From the NCBI RefSeq assembly GCF_013294025.1, contig NZ_JABSNL010000002.1, positions 248,001 through 312,000 on the forward strand: DNA of 64,000 nucleotides. The letters are read 5' to 3'. Of the stretch, positions 8,327 through 15,695 are shown one piece after another; the first letter of the stretch is position 1, and every line of letters starts with the position of its first letter. Both the position numbers and the translations under genes were made by a program. Source of the stretch: Flavobacterium aeripolare (lineage in GTDB: Bacteria > Bacteroidota > Bacteroidia > Flavobacteriales > Flavobacteriaceae). The notes under the pieces are model-generated. The model searched no databases and had not been told where the DNA came from. It saw only the letters and a list, made by a program, of their open reading frames with translations.

Positions 8327-9781
8327 ATGGAAGAGGTTATTGGGATGTTAAATGATTTAGTATGGAGTTATGCTTTAATCGTATTATGCCTAGGTTCGGG
8401 GCTCTATTTTTCTATCCGAACTCGTTTTTTACAGGTTCGACATCTTAAAGAAATGGTTCGTTTATTATTTGACGGAGAAAGTTCAGAGTCTGGTGTGTCA
8501 TCTTTTCAAGCCTTGTCAATGTCTTTAGCGGGTAGAGTAGGGACTGGTAATATTGCTGGTGTTGCAACTGCTATCGCTTTTGGTGGTCCAGGAGCTTTAT
8601 TCTGGATGTGGATCGTCGCTTTTTTTGGCGCTAGTACTGCTTTTATAGAGGCGACATTAGCTCAAATATACAAAGAGAAAGATAAAGGGTCGCTTCGTGG
8701 AGGGCCTTCGTTTTATATAGAAAAAGGATTGGGAGTAAAATGGTTTGCAACAGCTTTTGCTATTGTAGCTGTTATTGCCATGGGGGTTTTATTACCTGGG
8801 GTTCAAGCAAATTCTGTCGCAGAGGGAATAGATAATGCTTTTCAAATTGACCCTTTAATTACAGGTATAGCCTTATCAGTCATATTTGCTGCTATTGTTT
8901 TTGGAGGTGTGAAACGTATTGCCAAATTTACAGAGTTGATCGTGCCTTTTATGGCTATTGCTTATATTATCGCTGCTATTGCGATCGTTGCGATTGATTT
9001 TGATAGACTTCCTGGAATTATTTCATTAATTTTTAAAAGTGCTTTCAATATGGAAGCGGGTTTTGGTGCTGTATTTGGTTTGGCTGTAGAATGGGGTGTT
9101 AAAAGAGGTATTTATTCTAATGAGGCTGGTCAAGGATCGGCTCCTCACATTGCGGCAGCTGCAAATGTATCTCACCCTACAAAGCAAGGTCTAGTTCAAG
9201 CATTCTCTGTGTATATTGATACTATCTTAGTTTGTTCTGCAACTGGGTTCATGATTTTGATTACGGGTACTTATAATGTACAAAACCCTAATTTTGGTAA
9301 TAAGCAAGGTGCTTCTGAGTTTTTATATAGTGGTCTAGCAAGTGTTACTCCGGGTGCTGGTTACACGCAGAGTGCTATGGATACCGTTTTTCCAGGTGTT
9401 GGTTCGTACTTTGTTGCCATTGCATTATTTTTCTTTGCCTTTACAACCATATTAGCTTATTATTATATTGCTGAAACTAATGTATCTTATTTGACGAGAA
9501 AGTTTAAAACGCCTATGTTTAATTATGCGTTGCGCGCTGTGATGATTGCTGTAATGATTTATGGTAGTATCAATACGGCAAAATTGGCTTGGACGATTGG
9601 AGATATTGGAGTAGGTTTAATGGCTTGGTTTAATATTATCGCAATATTATTGTTGCAAAAACCGGCATTAGCGGCATTAAGAGATTATGAAAAACAGAAG
9701 AAAGAAGGGAAAGATCCTGTTTTTAATCCAAAAGATATAGGTGTTGATAATGCTGAAATTTGGAATGAAGAGAAAAAATAA
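8327..9781 (+). CDS. Sodium/alanine symporter (AGCS family)
   Basis: Imports alanine (or glycine) with sodium across the inner membrane. The 484 residues are strongly hydrophobic, with about ten to eleven transmembrane helices. They carry the AGCS signatures: the early GRVGTGNIAGVATAIAFGGPGA segment, GGPSFYIEKGLG, and the diagnostic SNEAGQGSAPHIAAAA. The C-terminal 35 residues are charged and cytoplasmic. Length and order match the family. It is a single-gene unit with its own terminator; neighbours give no clue on regulation. Cation or substrate preference cannot be read further. Confidence 0.93.
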   Translation: MEEVIGMLNDLVWSYALIVLCLGSGLYFSIRTRFLQVRHLKEMVRLLFDGESSESGVSSFQALSMSLAGRVGTGNIAGVATAIAFGGPGALFWMWIVAFFGASTAFIEATLAQIYKEKDKGSLRGGPSFYIEKGLGVKWFATAFAIVAVIAMGVLLPGVQANSVAEGIDNAFQIDPLITGIALSVIFAAIVFGGVKRIAKFTELIVPFMAIAYIIAAIAIVAIDFDRLPGIISLIFKSAFNMEAGFGAVFGLAVEWGVKRGIYSNEAGQGSAPHIAAAANVSHPTKQGLVQAFSVYIDTILVCSATGFMILITGTYNVQNPNFGNKQGASEFLYSGLASVTPGAGYTQSAMDTVFPGVGSYFVAIALFFFAFTTILAYYYIAETNVSYLTRKFKTPMFNYALRAVMIAVMIYGSINTAKLAWTIGDIGVGLMAWFNIIAILLLQKPALAALRDYEKQKKEGKDPVFNPKDIGVDNAEIWNEEKK

Positions 9782-9798
9782 CTACTTCTTATATACTG

Positions 9799-9842
9799 AA
9801 AAACCTCTAACAACGACAGCAATCGTTTTTAGAGGTTTTTTT
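9799..9842. terminator. Bidirectional terminator between convergent genes
   Basis: AAAAACCTCT and AGAGGTTTTTT arms around a 22-base loop lie between the convergent symporter and hydrolase genes. There is a T run in both directions. Confidence 0.75.
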
Positions 9843-9857
9843 ATAAGTAGAACTATG

Positions 9858-10349
9858 TTATAGCGCTTTAAAAAACAAATCAATCTCTTTTTTAAAAACG
9901 CTTAGCGGAATGCTGTGTTCAAGTTCTTTGAGGATACTTAAACGTAAATCTGTTGTGAAAGGCAGTAAAGCGGTAATGTGTGCAATGTTATCGCTAGCTT
10001 TTATAACATCATCTTGAGCACCTATCACAATGTGAATGGCTTTGTCGTGTTCTAATGTGCTCTCAGCAATCACTTGTGGAATATTGAGTCTATAAGGTAG
10101 TGCTGGATTAAAAAGTAGTGCCGGTGTCTGCATTAATTTCGATAAATAAAAACCTGTAAATCCGCCCATGCTACTGCCAATTATAACATCAATATTCTTG
10201 TCTTTGTATTCTTGTTGCAAAGTAGCAATCATGTTTTGATTTGCTTTGTAATCCATATCTGGAGCATAAACGGTTCCGTGAATTGCTAATAATGCTCTCT
10301 TAGGTGCGCTTAGTTTACTTTCTAAGCCGTGTAAGTATAGTATGTTCAT
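9858..10349 (-). CDS. YqiA/YcfP-like alpha/beta hydrolase
   Basis: 163 residues, the small size usual for YqiA-type esterases. It begins MNILYLHGLESKLSAPK, the HG oxyanion loop of the fold. The nucleophile elbow is GSSMGGF (Ser about residue 60), followed by an acid-loop candidate GAQDDVI and a C-terminal His in ELEHSIP. It is probably a cytoplasmic esterase or thioesterase of unknown substrate. It is a single gene, convergent with the symporter and divergent from the ABC-F gene. Confidence 0.8.
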   Translation of the reverse strand: MNILYLHGLESKLSAPKRALLAIHGTVYAPDMDYKANQNMIATLQQEYKDKNIDVIIGSSMGGFTGFYLSKLMQTPALLFNPALPYRLNIPQVIAESTLEHDKAIHIVIGAQDDVIKASDNIAHITALLPFTTDLRLSILKELEHSIPLSVFKKEIDLFFKAL

Positions 10350-10473
10350 TGCTTCATTATTTGTGATAGAAAAGTAAAGGTAGGTTGTTAGGTTTTTATT
10401 TTCGAAAAAAAAACTGCTTTAGCGATTCCTTTTAATGCTTTGATGGTGATATGCTTCAATTGCAGTATAAAAA

Positions 10474-10503
10474 TTGTCTAATTAGTGATTTAAGCTATCT
10501 TTG
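10474..10503 (+). promoter_or_regulatory. Promoter of the ABC-F gene
   Basis: TTG at 10474-10476, exactly 19 bases, then TATCTTTG at 10496-10503; a consensus Bacteroidota promoter about 60 bases before the ABC-F start. Confidence 0.8.
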
Positions 10504-10565
10504 CATTTTTAAAAATTACTTTAAGTTTGAATCTAAGGTAAGTAAATCTACAAATCAATACTATA

Positions 10566-12200
10566 ATGATTACAGTTAACGATGTTTCGGTACATTTTGG
10601 TGGTACTACGCTATTTAGCGACGTTTCATTTGCAATTAATGAAAATGATAAAATCGCCCTTATGGGTAAAAACGGAGCGGGTAAATCAACGCTTCTTAAA
10701 ATTATTGCTGGACAAAGTAAACCTTCAACAGGAAATGTATCTGCCCCAAAAGAAGCGGTTGTTGCTTATTTACCGCAGCATCTTCTTACAACTGATGGTG
10801 CGACTGTAATGGAAGAAGCGTCAAAAGCTTTTGGAGAAATTCTAGGAATGAAATTGGAGATTGACGAAATCAATGAGCAATTAACAATACGTACTGATTA
10901 TGAAAGTGATGCGTACATGAAATTGATCGAAAGAGTTTCTGACTTAAGTGAGAAGTACTACGCTGTTGAAGAAGTAAATTATGAGGCTGAGGTAGAGAAA
11001 ATACTTACAGGACTGGGTTTTGAACGTGAGGATTTTACGCGTCAAACATCGGAGTTTTCTGGAGGTTGGAGAATGCGTATTGAACTGGCCAAAATTCTAT
11101 TGCAAAAACCAGATTTGATTTTGCTAGATGAGCCTACAAATCACATGGATATTGAAAGTATTCAGTGGTTAGAGGAATTTTTAATGAATGAAGCAAAAGC
11201 AGTTGTGGTAATTTCGCACGATAGAGCTTTTGTAGATAATATAACAAACCGTACTATTGAAGTAACAATGGGACGTATTTATGATTACAAAGCTAAGTAT
11301 TCACATTACTTAGAGTTGCGTAAGGATCGTAGAATACACCAGCAAAAAGCCTACGATGAACAGCAAAGAATGATTGCTGATAATAGGACTTTTATTGACC
11401 GTTTTAAAGGTACTTTCTCTAAAACAGATGCGGTGCAATCGCGTGTTAAAATGTTGGAGAAATTAGTAATTGTCCAAGTGGATGAAGTGGATAACTCTTC
11501 TTTAAGATTGAAATTTCCGGCTGCAGCACGTTCAGGACAATATCCTGTTATTGTGAAGGATTTAGGTAAATCGTACGGTAATCACGTAGTTTTTAAAGAT
11601 GCTAATATTGTTATTGAAAGAGGTCAAAAAGTGGCTTTTGTAGGTAAAAATGGTGAGGGAAAATCTACAATGATCAAAGCGATCATGAAAGAAATTGGTA
11701 TTGATAGCGGTACTCTAGAAATAGGACATAATTCTCAAATAGGATACTTTGCTCAAAATCAAGCGTCATTATTAGATGAGAATGCTACTATTTTTGAAAC
11801 TATTGATGGAATTGCTGTTGGAGATGTGCGTACGCAAATAAAGAATATTCTAGGTGCATTTATGTTCCAAGGAGATGACATTACTAAAAAGGTTAAAGTA
11901 CTTTCAGGAGGTGAGAAAACGCGTCTAGCGATGATTAAATTATTGTTAGAGCCGGTTAACTTATTAATTCTAGATGAGCCGTCAAATCACTTAGATATGA
12001 AAACAAAGGATATTATTAAAGACGCCTTGCGTGACTTTGATGGGACTTTGATTTTAGTATCGCACGATCGTGACTTTTTAGACGGTCTGGCAACTAAAGT
12101 ATTTGAATTTGGTAACAAGCGAGTAGTAGAACATTTTGAAGATATTAGCGGGTTTCTAGCTAATAAGAAAATGGAAAACATGAGAGAGATCGAAAAATAG
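10566..12200 (+). CDS. ABC-F family ribosome-associated ATPase
   Basis: 544 residues with two ABC ATPase domains and no membrane segments, the layout of ABC-F translation factors. Domain 1 has Walker A GKNGAGKST (about 34-42), signature FSGGWRMRIELAK and Walker B LILLDEPTNHMD. Domain 2 has Walker A GKNGEGKST, signature LSGGEKTRLAMIK and Walker B LILDEPSNHLD. Between them is the charged interdomain linker (about 240-310). Such proteins bind the ribosomal E site and relieve stalled translation; some give antibiotic protection. Size and linker fit a housekeeping member rather than a specific resistance determinant, but this is not certain. Confidence 0.92.
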   Translation: MITVNDVSVHFGGTTLFSDVSFAINENDKIALMGKNGAGKSTLLKIIAGQSKPSTGNVSAPKEAVVAYLPQHLLTTDGATVMEEASKAFGEILGMKLEIDEINEQLTIRTDYESDAYMKLIERVSDLSEKYYAVEEVNYEAEVEKILTGLGFEREDFTRQTSEFSGGWRMRIELAKILLQKPDLILLDEPTNHMDIESIQWLEEFLMNEAKAVVVISHDRAFVDNITNRTIEVTMGRIYDYKAKYSHYLELRKDRRIHQQKAYDEQQRMIADNRTFIDRFKGTFSKTDAVQSRVKMLEKLVIVQVDEVDNSSLRLKFPAAARSGQYPVIVKDLGKSYGNHVVFKDANIVIERGQKVAFVGKNGEGKSTMIKAIMKEIGIDSGTLEIGHNSQIGYFAQNQASLLDENATIFETIDGIAVGDVRTQIKNILGAFMFQGDDITKKVKVLSGGEKTRLAMIKLLLEPVNLLILDEPSNHLDMKTKDIIKDALRDFDGTLILVSHDRDFLDGLATKVFEFGNKRVVEHFEDISGFLANKKMENMREIEK

Positions 12201-12221
12201 TAGTACTGCTACTGGTGTAAT

Positions 12222-12263
12222 AAATTGCCCCCAACGAGCAAGAAGCTTGTTGGGGGCAAATTT
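12222..12263. terminator. Strong terminator after the ABC-F gene
   Basis: AAATTGCCCCCAAC and GTTGGGGGCAAATTT arms around a loop that itself pairs (GAGC...GCTT). It lies between convergent genes and can serve both. Confidence 0.85.
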
Positions 12264-12276
12264 ATTTAGTGTAGAT

Positions 12277-12561
12277 TTATAATCTTATTCCAGGGGGTAA
12301 GAGTTCTTTGTACTCAGGATTCTTTTTGAAAAAAAGTACAATTTTAGGAAGTATAGGCACTACTCTAAATTTGTTTTCAATGGCAAAAGCCATTATTTTT
12401 GATAAGAATAGTGAAATCGTATCCTCATCATCATAATTCTCTGGTGCGTGAATTTTTGTTAGAAAAATTTTCTTCTCTTGTAAAGAGTATTCTACTGCAA
12501 GTAATCCAGAGGCTGTCGTTGTTTCAAATTGTCTTGCAAACGTATTGTCTTTAATTTCCAT
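12277..12561 (-). CDS. Small GNAT-like acetyltransferase (YjdJ/COG2388 type)
   Basis: 94 residues, the usual size of the minimal GNAT proteins of COG2388. The pattern ends with AFAIENKFRVVPILPKIVLFFKKNPEYKELL, where these proteins have the conserved VxPxCxY...F..K.PEY segment. The cysteine found in many members at the PxC position is replaced (PILP), so the acetyl-transfer mechanism may differ or activity may be lost. Substrate unknown. It is a single gene, convergent with the ABC-F gene. Confidence 0.75.
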   Translation of the reverse strand: MEIKDNTFARQFETTTASGLLAVEYSLQEKKIFLTKIHAPENYDDEDTISLFLSKIMAFAIENKFRVVPILPKIVLFFKKNPEYKELLPPGIRL

Positions 12562-12978
12562 GATAATAATTGTTTCCTACTGTTTTAATTAATAAGTGAG
12601 CGTTTGTAATTATAATTTGTATCAAACAATACTTTCAAAACGGCTGCTATTTTAAATTTATTTGGTCAGGAAAATTTAATCGCTTTATAGCAAATTGAGA
12701 AGGTGGCTGCTATGAAAGTCTAAAAACAGCTTGTACAATCTATAATTAATGGTACTTTCAAAGGTATCAATTTGATATTCAATATCAAATGATTTTAACG
12801 CTTCCTTTGCTAGCTGTATGCCTTTTTTAAAGTTACAGCCACGCACTACGTATTAGCGTCCTCATAATTTAATCCTAATATAATTTTACTAAGGCAGCTA
12901 GTTTCAATAAATAAAGTATTTTTATAAACAGATATTTTTTATTCTAGTTAACTTTAAAGAATTAAACGTACACAAAAA
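12562..12978. other. 417-bp intergenic region with a possible gene fragment
   Basis: No normal gene. On the minus strand a 53-codon frame (12685-12846, GTG start) reads like real protein, with GIQLAKEALKSFDIEYQI in a helical, charged pattern, but it has no recognisable family and no clear ribosome binding site. It may be the remnant of a decayed gene. The rest is AT-rich spacer containing the promoter of the next gene. Confidence 0.35.
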
Positions 12979-13653
12979 ATGAGTAAAATAGCAGTTTATT
13001 TCATGCCTGGTTTAGCAGCCAGCACAACAATTTTTGAGCGAATAGCACTTCCTGAAGAAGAGTTTGAGGTGCATCTTTTAGAATGGCAAATTCCATTGCA
13101 GCAGGAATCATTACAAGAATATGCAAAAAGAATAGCCGAAGCTATAAAACATGATTCTCCAGTATTGATAGGGGTGTCTTTTGGAGGGATTCTAGTGCAA
13201 GAAATGGCTAAGTTTATAGTAACAAGAAAGGTAATTATCATTTCGAGTGTGAGAAGCTCACTTGAGTTTCCTAAGAGGATGAAAATTGCAAAAACAACAA
13301 AAGCGTATAAGTTATTGCCAATGCGCTTGATTTTAAACATTGAAAATTTAGCAAAGTTTTCTTTTGGCGAAAAGATAAATAAAAGAATCAAGTTATACGA
13401 GAAGTTCTTATCTGTTAGGGATTTATATTACTTAGAGTGGGCTGTGGAAAAAGTGATCATGTGGGAACGTACCGTTATCGATGAGTCTGTGGTACATGTT
13501 CATGGTGATATGGACGATGTTTTTCCTATTAAAAATATAGCAAATTGCATTGTTGTAAAAGGAGGAACGCACATCATGATATTAAGTAAATACAAATGGT
13601 TAAATAGTCATTTACCAGCGATTATTTTAGGTACGTATCAAGATGGTGATTAA
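12979..13653 (+). CDS. Alpha/beta hydrolase
   Basis: 224 residues of the alpha/beta-hydrolase fold without a signal peptide. The oxyanion region is FMPGLAAS. The nucleophile elbow is GVSFGGIL (Ser about 69). The acid candidate is in HGDMDDVFPI and the catalytic His in GGTHIMI near the C-terminus, the standard order. A cytoplasmic esterase or lipase-like enzyme is likely; the substrate cannot be told. It lies about 50 bases upstream of a lytic transglycosylase gene on the same strand and may be co-transcribed with it. Confidence 0.8.
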   Translation: MSKIAVYFMPGLAASTTIFERIALPEEEFEVHLLEWQIPLQQESLQEYAKRIAEAIKHDSPVLIGVSFGGILVQEMAKFIVTRKVIIISSVRSSLEFPKRMKIAKTTKAYKLLPMRLILNIENLAKFSFGEKINKRIKLYEKFLSVRDLYYLEWAVEKVIMWERTVIDESVVHVHGDMDDVFPIKNIANCIVVKGGTHIMILSKYKWLNSHLPAIILGTYQDGD

Positions 13654-13704
13654 GAGCTAGATGCAGATGTTAGTAGCAATGTTGCTAGTGAAAACTAAAT
13701 TAAA

Positions 13705-14607
13705 ATGTGGAAAAAAATGAAAAGTATAGAGAGAATAATGTTGCTTACTGCCTTTATCTTAGTAAGTGGCTTGTTAATATTTGCGGTACCTAAGGATTCT
13801 GATAAAAAAGCGGCAGTAGAACCAGAACATTATTTTCCGACTCAGGCAAATTTTGCTGGTGAAAATACCCCTTTAAAAATTGCCGATGTTAAGGAACGAC
13901 TAGATAGAGAGTTGATTGTGAATATTAATTTACATGCTTCAACGATTTTAGCTATAAAGAGGGCAAATCGAGCGTTTCCTGTGATTGAGCCTATTTTAAA
14001 GAAAAATGGTATTCCAGATGATTTTAAATACCTCGCGGTTATAGAAAGTGGCTTAGTGAATGTAGTCTCACCCGTAGGTGCAAGAGGGGTGTGGCAGTTC
14101 ATGCCTGAAACAGCAAAAGAACGCGGTATGGAAGTAAATGATATTGTTGACGAGCGATATGATCTTGTGAAAGCTACAGAAGCAGCTTGTAGTTATTTGT
14201 TAAGCGCTAAAGCAAAGTTTGGTAGCTGGACGTTAGCGGCAGCTTCTTACAATGGCGGAATGGGTGGCGTGAATAAACAAATGGATATCCAGCAGGAGCA
14301 AAATTATTACGATTTGCTGCTTACCGAAGAGACGTCTCGATACGTCTTCAGAATACTAGCTTTAAAAGAGATTATGAAAAGCCCCGCTAAATTTGGTTTC
14401 GAAATAAATAAAGCCGAAATGTATCCGTTGATTCCAACAAGAAAAGTAGAAATAGACAGTACAATCAGTAATTTAACAGCTTTTGCTAAGGCGGAAGGAA
14501 TTAATTACAAGATTTTGAAAATTCACAATCCATGGTTGCGTGATCGAAAACTAGAAAACACGACAAATAAAAAGTATACTATTGAAATCCCTCTTAGTGG
14601 GTATTAA
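13705..14607 (+). CDS. Membrane-anchored lytic transglycosylase (SLT domain)
   Basis: Cleaves peptidoglycan glycan strands in the periplasm. The 300 residues start with a single N-terminal hydrophobic helix (about 11-27, signal anchor or signal peptide). The Slt domain follows, with catalytic Glu in VIESGL, then SPVGARGVWQFMPETAKERGM and the substrate-groove motif AAASYNGGMGGV. The C-terminal 60 residues (LIPTRKVEIDSTISNLTAFAKAEGINYKILKIHNPWLR) look like the peptide-binding region seen in MltD-like enzymes, but LysM repeats are missing, so it is a short form. It ends in its own terminator. Confidence 0.9.
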   Translation: MWKKMKSIERIMLLTAFILVSGLLIFAVPKDSDKKAAVEPEHYFPTQANFAGENTPLKIADVKERLDRELIVNINLHASTILAIKRANRAFPVIEPILKKNGIPDDFKYLAVIESGLVNVVSPVGARGVWQFMPETAKERGMEVNDIVDERYDLVKATEAACSYLLSAKAKFGSWTLAAASYNGGMGGVNKQMDIQQEQNYYDLLLTEETSRYVFRILALKEIMKSPAKFGFEINKAEMYPLIPTRKVEIDSTISNLTAFAKAEGINYKILKIHNPWLRDRKLENTTNKKYTIEIPLSGY

Positions 14608-14611
14608 AAAA

Positions 14612-14637
14612 AAAACATCCGCAATTGCGGATGTTTT
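14612..14637 (+). terminator. Terminator after the lytic transglycosylase gene
   Basis: Perfect palindromic stem AAAACATCCGCA / TGCGGATGTTTT directly after the stop codon; A and T runs on both sides make it usable by both convergent genes. Confidence 0.85.
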
Positions 14638-14662
14638 AGTATAAAATAAAATGTGAGACCAA

Positions 14663-15178
14663 TTACATTTTCTTCATTTGGTCTTTCATCATTACGATTT
14701 GCTCTTTTAGCATGCCTTGTTTGTCTAAACGTTTGGCTTCGTTTAATAAGTTAGTCGCCTCAAGTTTTCTTCTGCGTGACATTGCAACTCCTGCTAAGTT
14801 TAATTTGGCTACAGCCAAATCCATGTCCATAGATAAACCTAACTCGATTGCTTTTTTGAAAAATTTCTCTGCTTGATTGATATTTGTTTGAGAAACCATA
14901 ATACCTTGTAAGTAATTAAAGTATCCTTGTTGCTTTCTTACTAAGGCTGTTTCTGGGTTTTTAATGAAAGATAACCATTTTTGAGCACCTGGAAAATCTT
15001 GTTTTCTTAATTTTAAAAAGGCTAATAAGATGAATTCATTCTTAAAATAGAGGAAAATAGGAATCGCTGTTAATAGTAAAAGGAATATTCCGTTCCCAAT
15101 ATTGTTCTCTGTAAATTGCCAAATGCCAGTAATTGTTATAAGTCCAGCGATAATTAGTTTAATATTCTTGTGAAACAT
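14663..15178 (-). CDS. Membrane protein with TPR-like C-terminal half
   Basis: 171 residues. Two hydrophobic helices (about 7-20 and 28-50) are followed by a soluble helical part that looks like tetratricopeptide units: GYFNYLQGIMVSQTNINQAEKFFKKAIELGL and AVAKLNLAGVAMSRRRKLEATNLLNEAKRLDKQG. It is probably a scaffold on the cytoplasmic face of the inner membrane. Homologues in Flavobacteriaceae are annotated only as hypothetical or TPR proteins. It is divergent from rpmH. No specific function is assigned. Confidence 0.7.
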   Translation of the reverse strand: MFHKNIKLIIAGLITITGIWQFTENNIGNGIFLLLLTAIPIFLYFKNEFILLAFLKLRKQDFPGAQKWLSFIKNPETALVRKQQGYFNYLQGIMVSQTNINQAEKFFKKAIELGLSMDMDLAVAKLNLAGVAMSRRRKLEATNLLNEAKRLDKQGMLKEQIVMMKDQMKKM

Positions 15179-15242
15179 AGTACGTGTTTAATTAGTTTTG
15201 CAAAGATAGTAAAAGGAATTAAAAATATTTTTATAAAACTAC

Positions 15243-15272
15243 TTGCGAGAAAAAAAAGTCTTTGTATATTTG
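15243..15272 (+). promoter_or_regulatory. rpmH promoter
   Basis: TTG at 15243-15245, exactly 19 bases, TATATTTG at 15265-15272. Perfect Bacteroidota consensus; the start of transcription should fall near 15279. Confidence 0.85.
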
Positions 15273-15276
15273 CACT

Positions 15277-15305
15277 CGGTTTTAGAATAACAATTATTCA
15301 AACCG
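15277..15305 (+). promoter_or_regulatory. Hairpin at the very 5' end of the rpmH mRNA
   Basis: CGGTTT, GAATAA, a 3-base loop, then TTATTC, AAACCG: a 12-bp stem with a two-base bulge that begins at the predicted transcription start. It may stabilise the mRNA or serve as a ribosomal-protein leader. Confidence 0.5.
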
Positions 15306-15343
15306 GAAGAAGACAAATAACTAAGATTTAAAGATACAAAGCA

Positions 15344-15505
15344 ATGAGCAAAAGAACATTTCAACCATCGAAAAGAAAAAGAAGAAATAAGCACGGATTT
15401 ATGGACAGAATGGCTTCTGCGAATGGAAGAAAAGTTCTTGCTAGAAGAAGAGCTAAAGGAAGACATAAATTGACTGTTTCTTGTGACCCAAGACACAAAA
15501 AATAA
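15344..15505 (+). CDS. rpmH: 50S ribosomal protein L34
   Basis: A 53-residue ribosomal protein of the large subunit. The sequence begins [19 protein letters not shown] and continues with the invariant core [16 protein letters not shown], so the call is certain. The C-terminal extension [10 protein letters not shown] is longer than in Escherichia coli, as usual in Bacteroidota. It has its own strong promoter, a leader hairpin and a terminator. It is not next to rnpA or dnaA, unlike in many other phyla. Confidence 0.98.
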   Translation: MSKRTFQPSKRKRRNKHGFMDRMASANGRKVLARRRAKGRHKLTVSCDPRHKK

Positions 15506-15526
15506 TGTTTGAATAAACATAAATAA

Positions 15527-15558
15527 GGCGTTACTTTTTTTAGTATCGCCTTTTTTTA
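15527..15558 (+). terminator. Terminator after rpmH
   Basis: GGCGTTACT and AGTATCGCC arms (one mismatch) followed by seven T. Confidence 0.8.
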
Positions 15559-15695
15559 TACCTTGTCGTTAAATTATTATTTTTTATAGATGCATTTCTT
15601 GATTTTTGTAACAATTAAAAAGACTATTTAATAGATTTTCAGAAGGAGAGATTCAAAGAACAACTACAACAACAACTACACATAATTATAATAAA

